A DNA stretch of 7,071 nt from Oscillospiraceae bacterium. Lineage in GTDB: Bacteria; Bacillota_A; Clostridia; Oscillospirales; Oscillospiraceae. Positions 7,017 to 7,071 of the stretch are shown piece by piece. The stretch spans positions 1 to 7,071 of the forward strand of contig JAGBEM010000272.1 of assembly GCA_017936985.1 (NCBI GenBank), in the 5' to 3' direction. Position 1 is the stretch's first letter; each line of letters begins with the position of its first letter. The translations under genes were made by a program, and so were the position numbers. Under the pieces are notes generated by a model. It did not search any database. It was not told where the DNA came from and saw nothing but the letters and a program-made list of their open reading frames with translations.

Positions 7017-7036
7017 AGAGACGGGAGTGTGTGTAC

Positions 7037-7071
7037 ATGAATCAATATACAAAGAGTAAATTTATTGAAAA
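7037..7071 (+). CDS. Start of a divergently transcribed gene, product unknown
   Basis: The ATG at 7037 opens a frame reading MNQYTKSKFIE, which is cut off by the window edge. CGGGAG at 7022-7027 is a moderate ribosome binding site, 9 nt before the start, and a plausible promoter lies upstream. The first residues are polar and charged, with no sign of a signal peptide. Genes divergent from a single glycosidase gene are often its transcriptional regulator (for example AraC or LacI type), but eleven residues cannot identify a family. Confidence 0.5.
   Translation, partial: MNQYTKSKFIE

Noticed and set aside
6906..7052. A 49-residue N-terminal extension of the mannosidase
   Set aside because: It would run through the -10 box and the ribosome binding site, is rich in Lys from the A-tract, and GH38 enzymes of this kind start just before the HLDPVW motif.
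1..7071. CRISPR arrays, tRNA or rRNA genes, insertion sequences
   Set aside because: No regularly spaced repeats, cloverleaf or rRNA-like segments, transposase frames or terminal inverted repeats were seen on either strand.

Overview
The window looks like chromosomal DNA from a low-to-mid GC Gram-positive anaerobe of the Clostridia, probably an Oscillospiraceae-like gut or rumen commensal. This rests on strong AGGAGG-type ribosome binding sites, SigA-type promoters, a signal-peptide-bearing fibro-slime surface protein and a clostridial-type GH38 alpha-mannosidase. The taxonomic placement is inference; there is no rRNA or other marker gene here.

Almost everything reads on the minus strand. 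From the right edge leftwards: (1) 6906-7036 is a divergent intergenic region holding a promoter for each direction, and a plus-strand gene starts at 7037 and leaves the window after 11 complete codons. (2) 6905-4485 is an intact 806-residue cytoplasmic GH38 alpha-mannosidase. (3) 4484-3675 is about 0.8 kb without an intact gene. Its middle (4303-3888) is the remnant of a second, different GH38-like protein that has lost both ends and carries a one-base frameshift. (4) 3674-3544 is a promoter with perfect consensus boxes (TTGACA, 17 bp, TATAAT), followed by a leader of about 95 nt. (5) 3543-118 encodes a 1141-residue secreted, multi-domain fibro-slime protein with an acidic Pro-rich linker and a basic amphipathic C-terminal tail. 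(6) Only 12 nt after its stop, a small ORF with a strong ribosome binding site begins at 105. It shows a KP-V-E-F-L-IA-C pattern and runs off the left edge.

Functionally the window pairs intracellular breakdown of alpha-mannosides with a large surface protein that probably binds glycans, cells or fibres. The mannosidase and the surface protein have separate promoters, so a common role is not shown. The most interesting unit is the surface protein together with the small Cys-containing ORF translated right behind it. The small ORF could be a secreted or modified peptide or an accessory factor, but the sequence visible here does not prove any such function.
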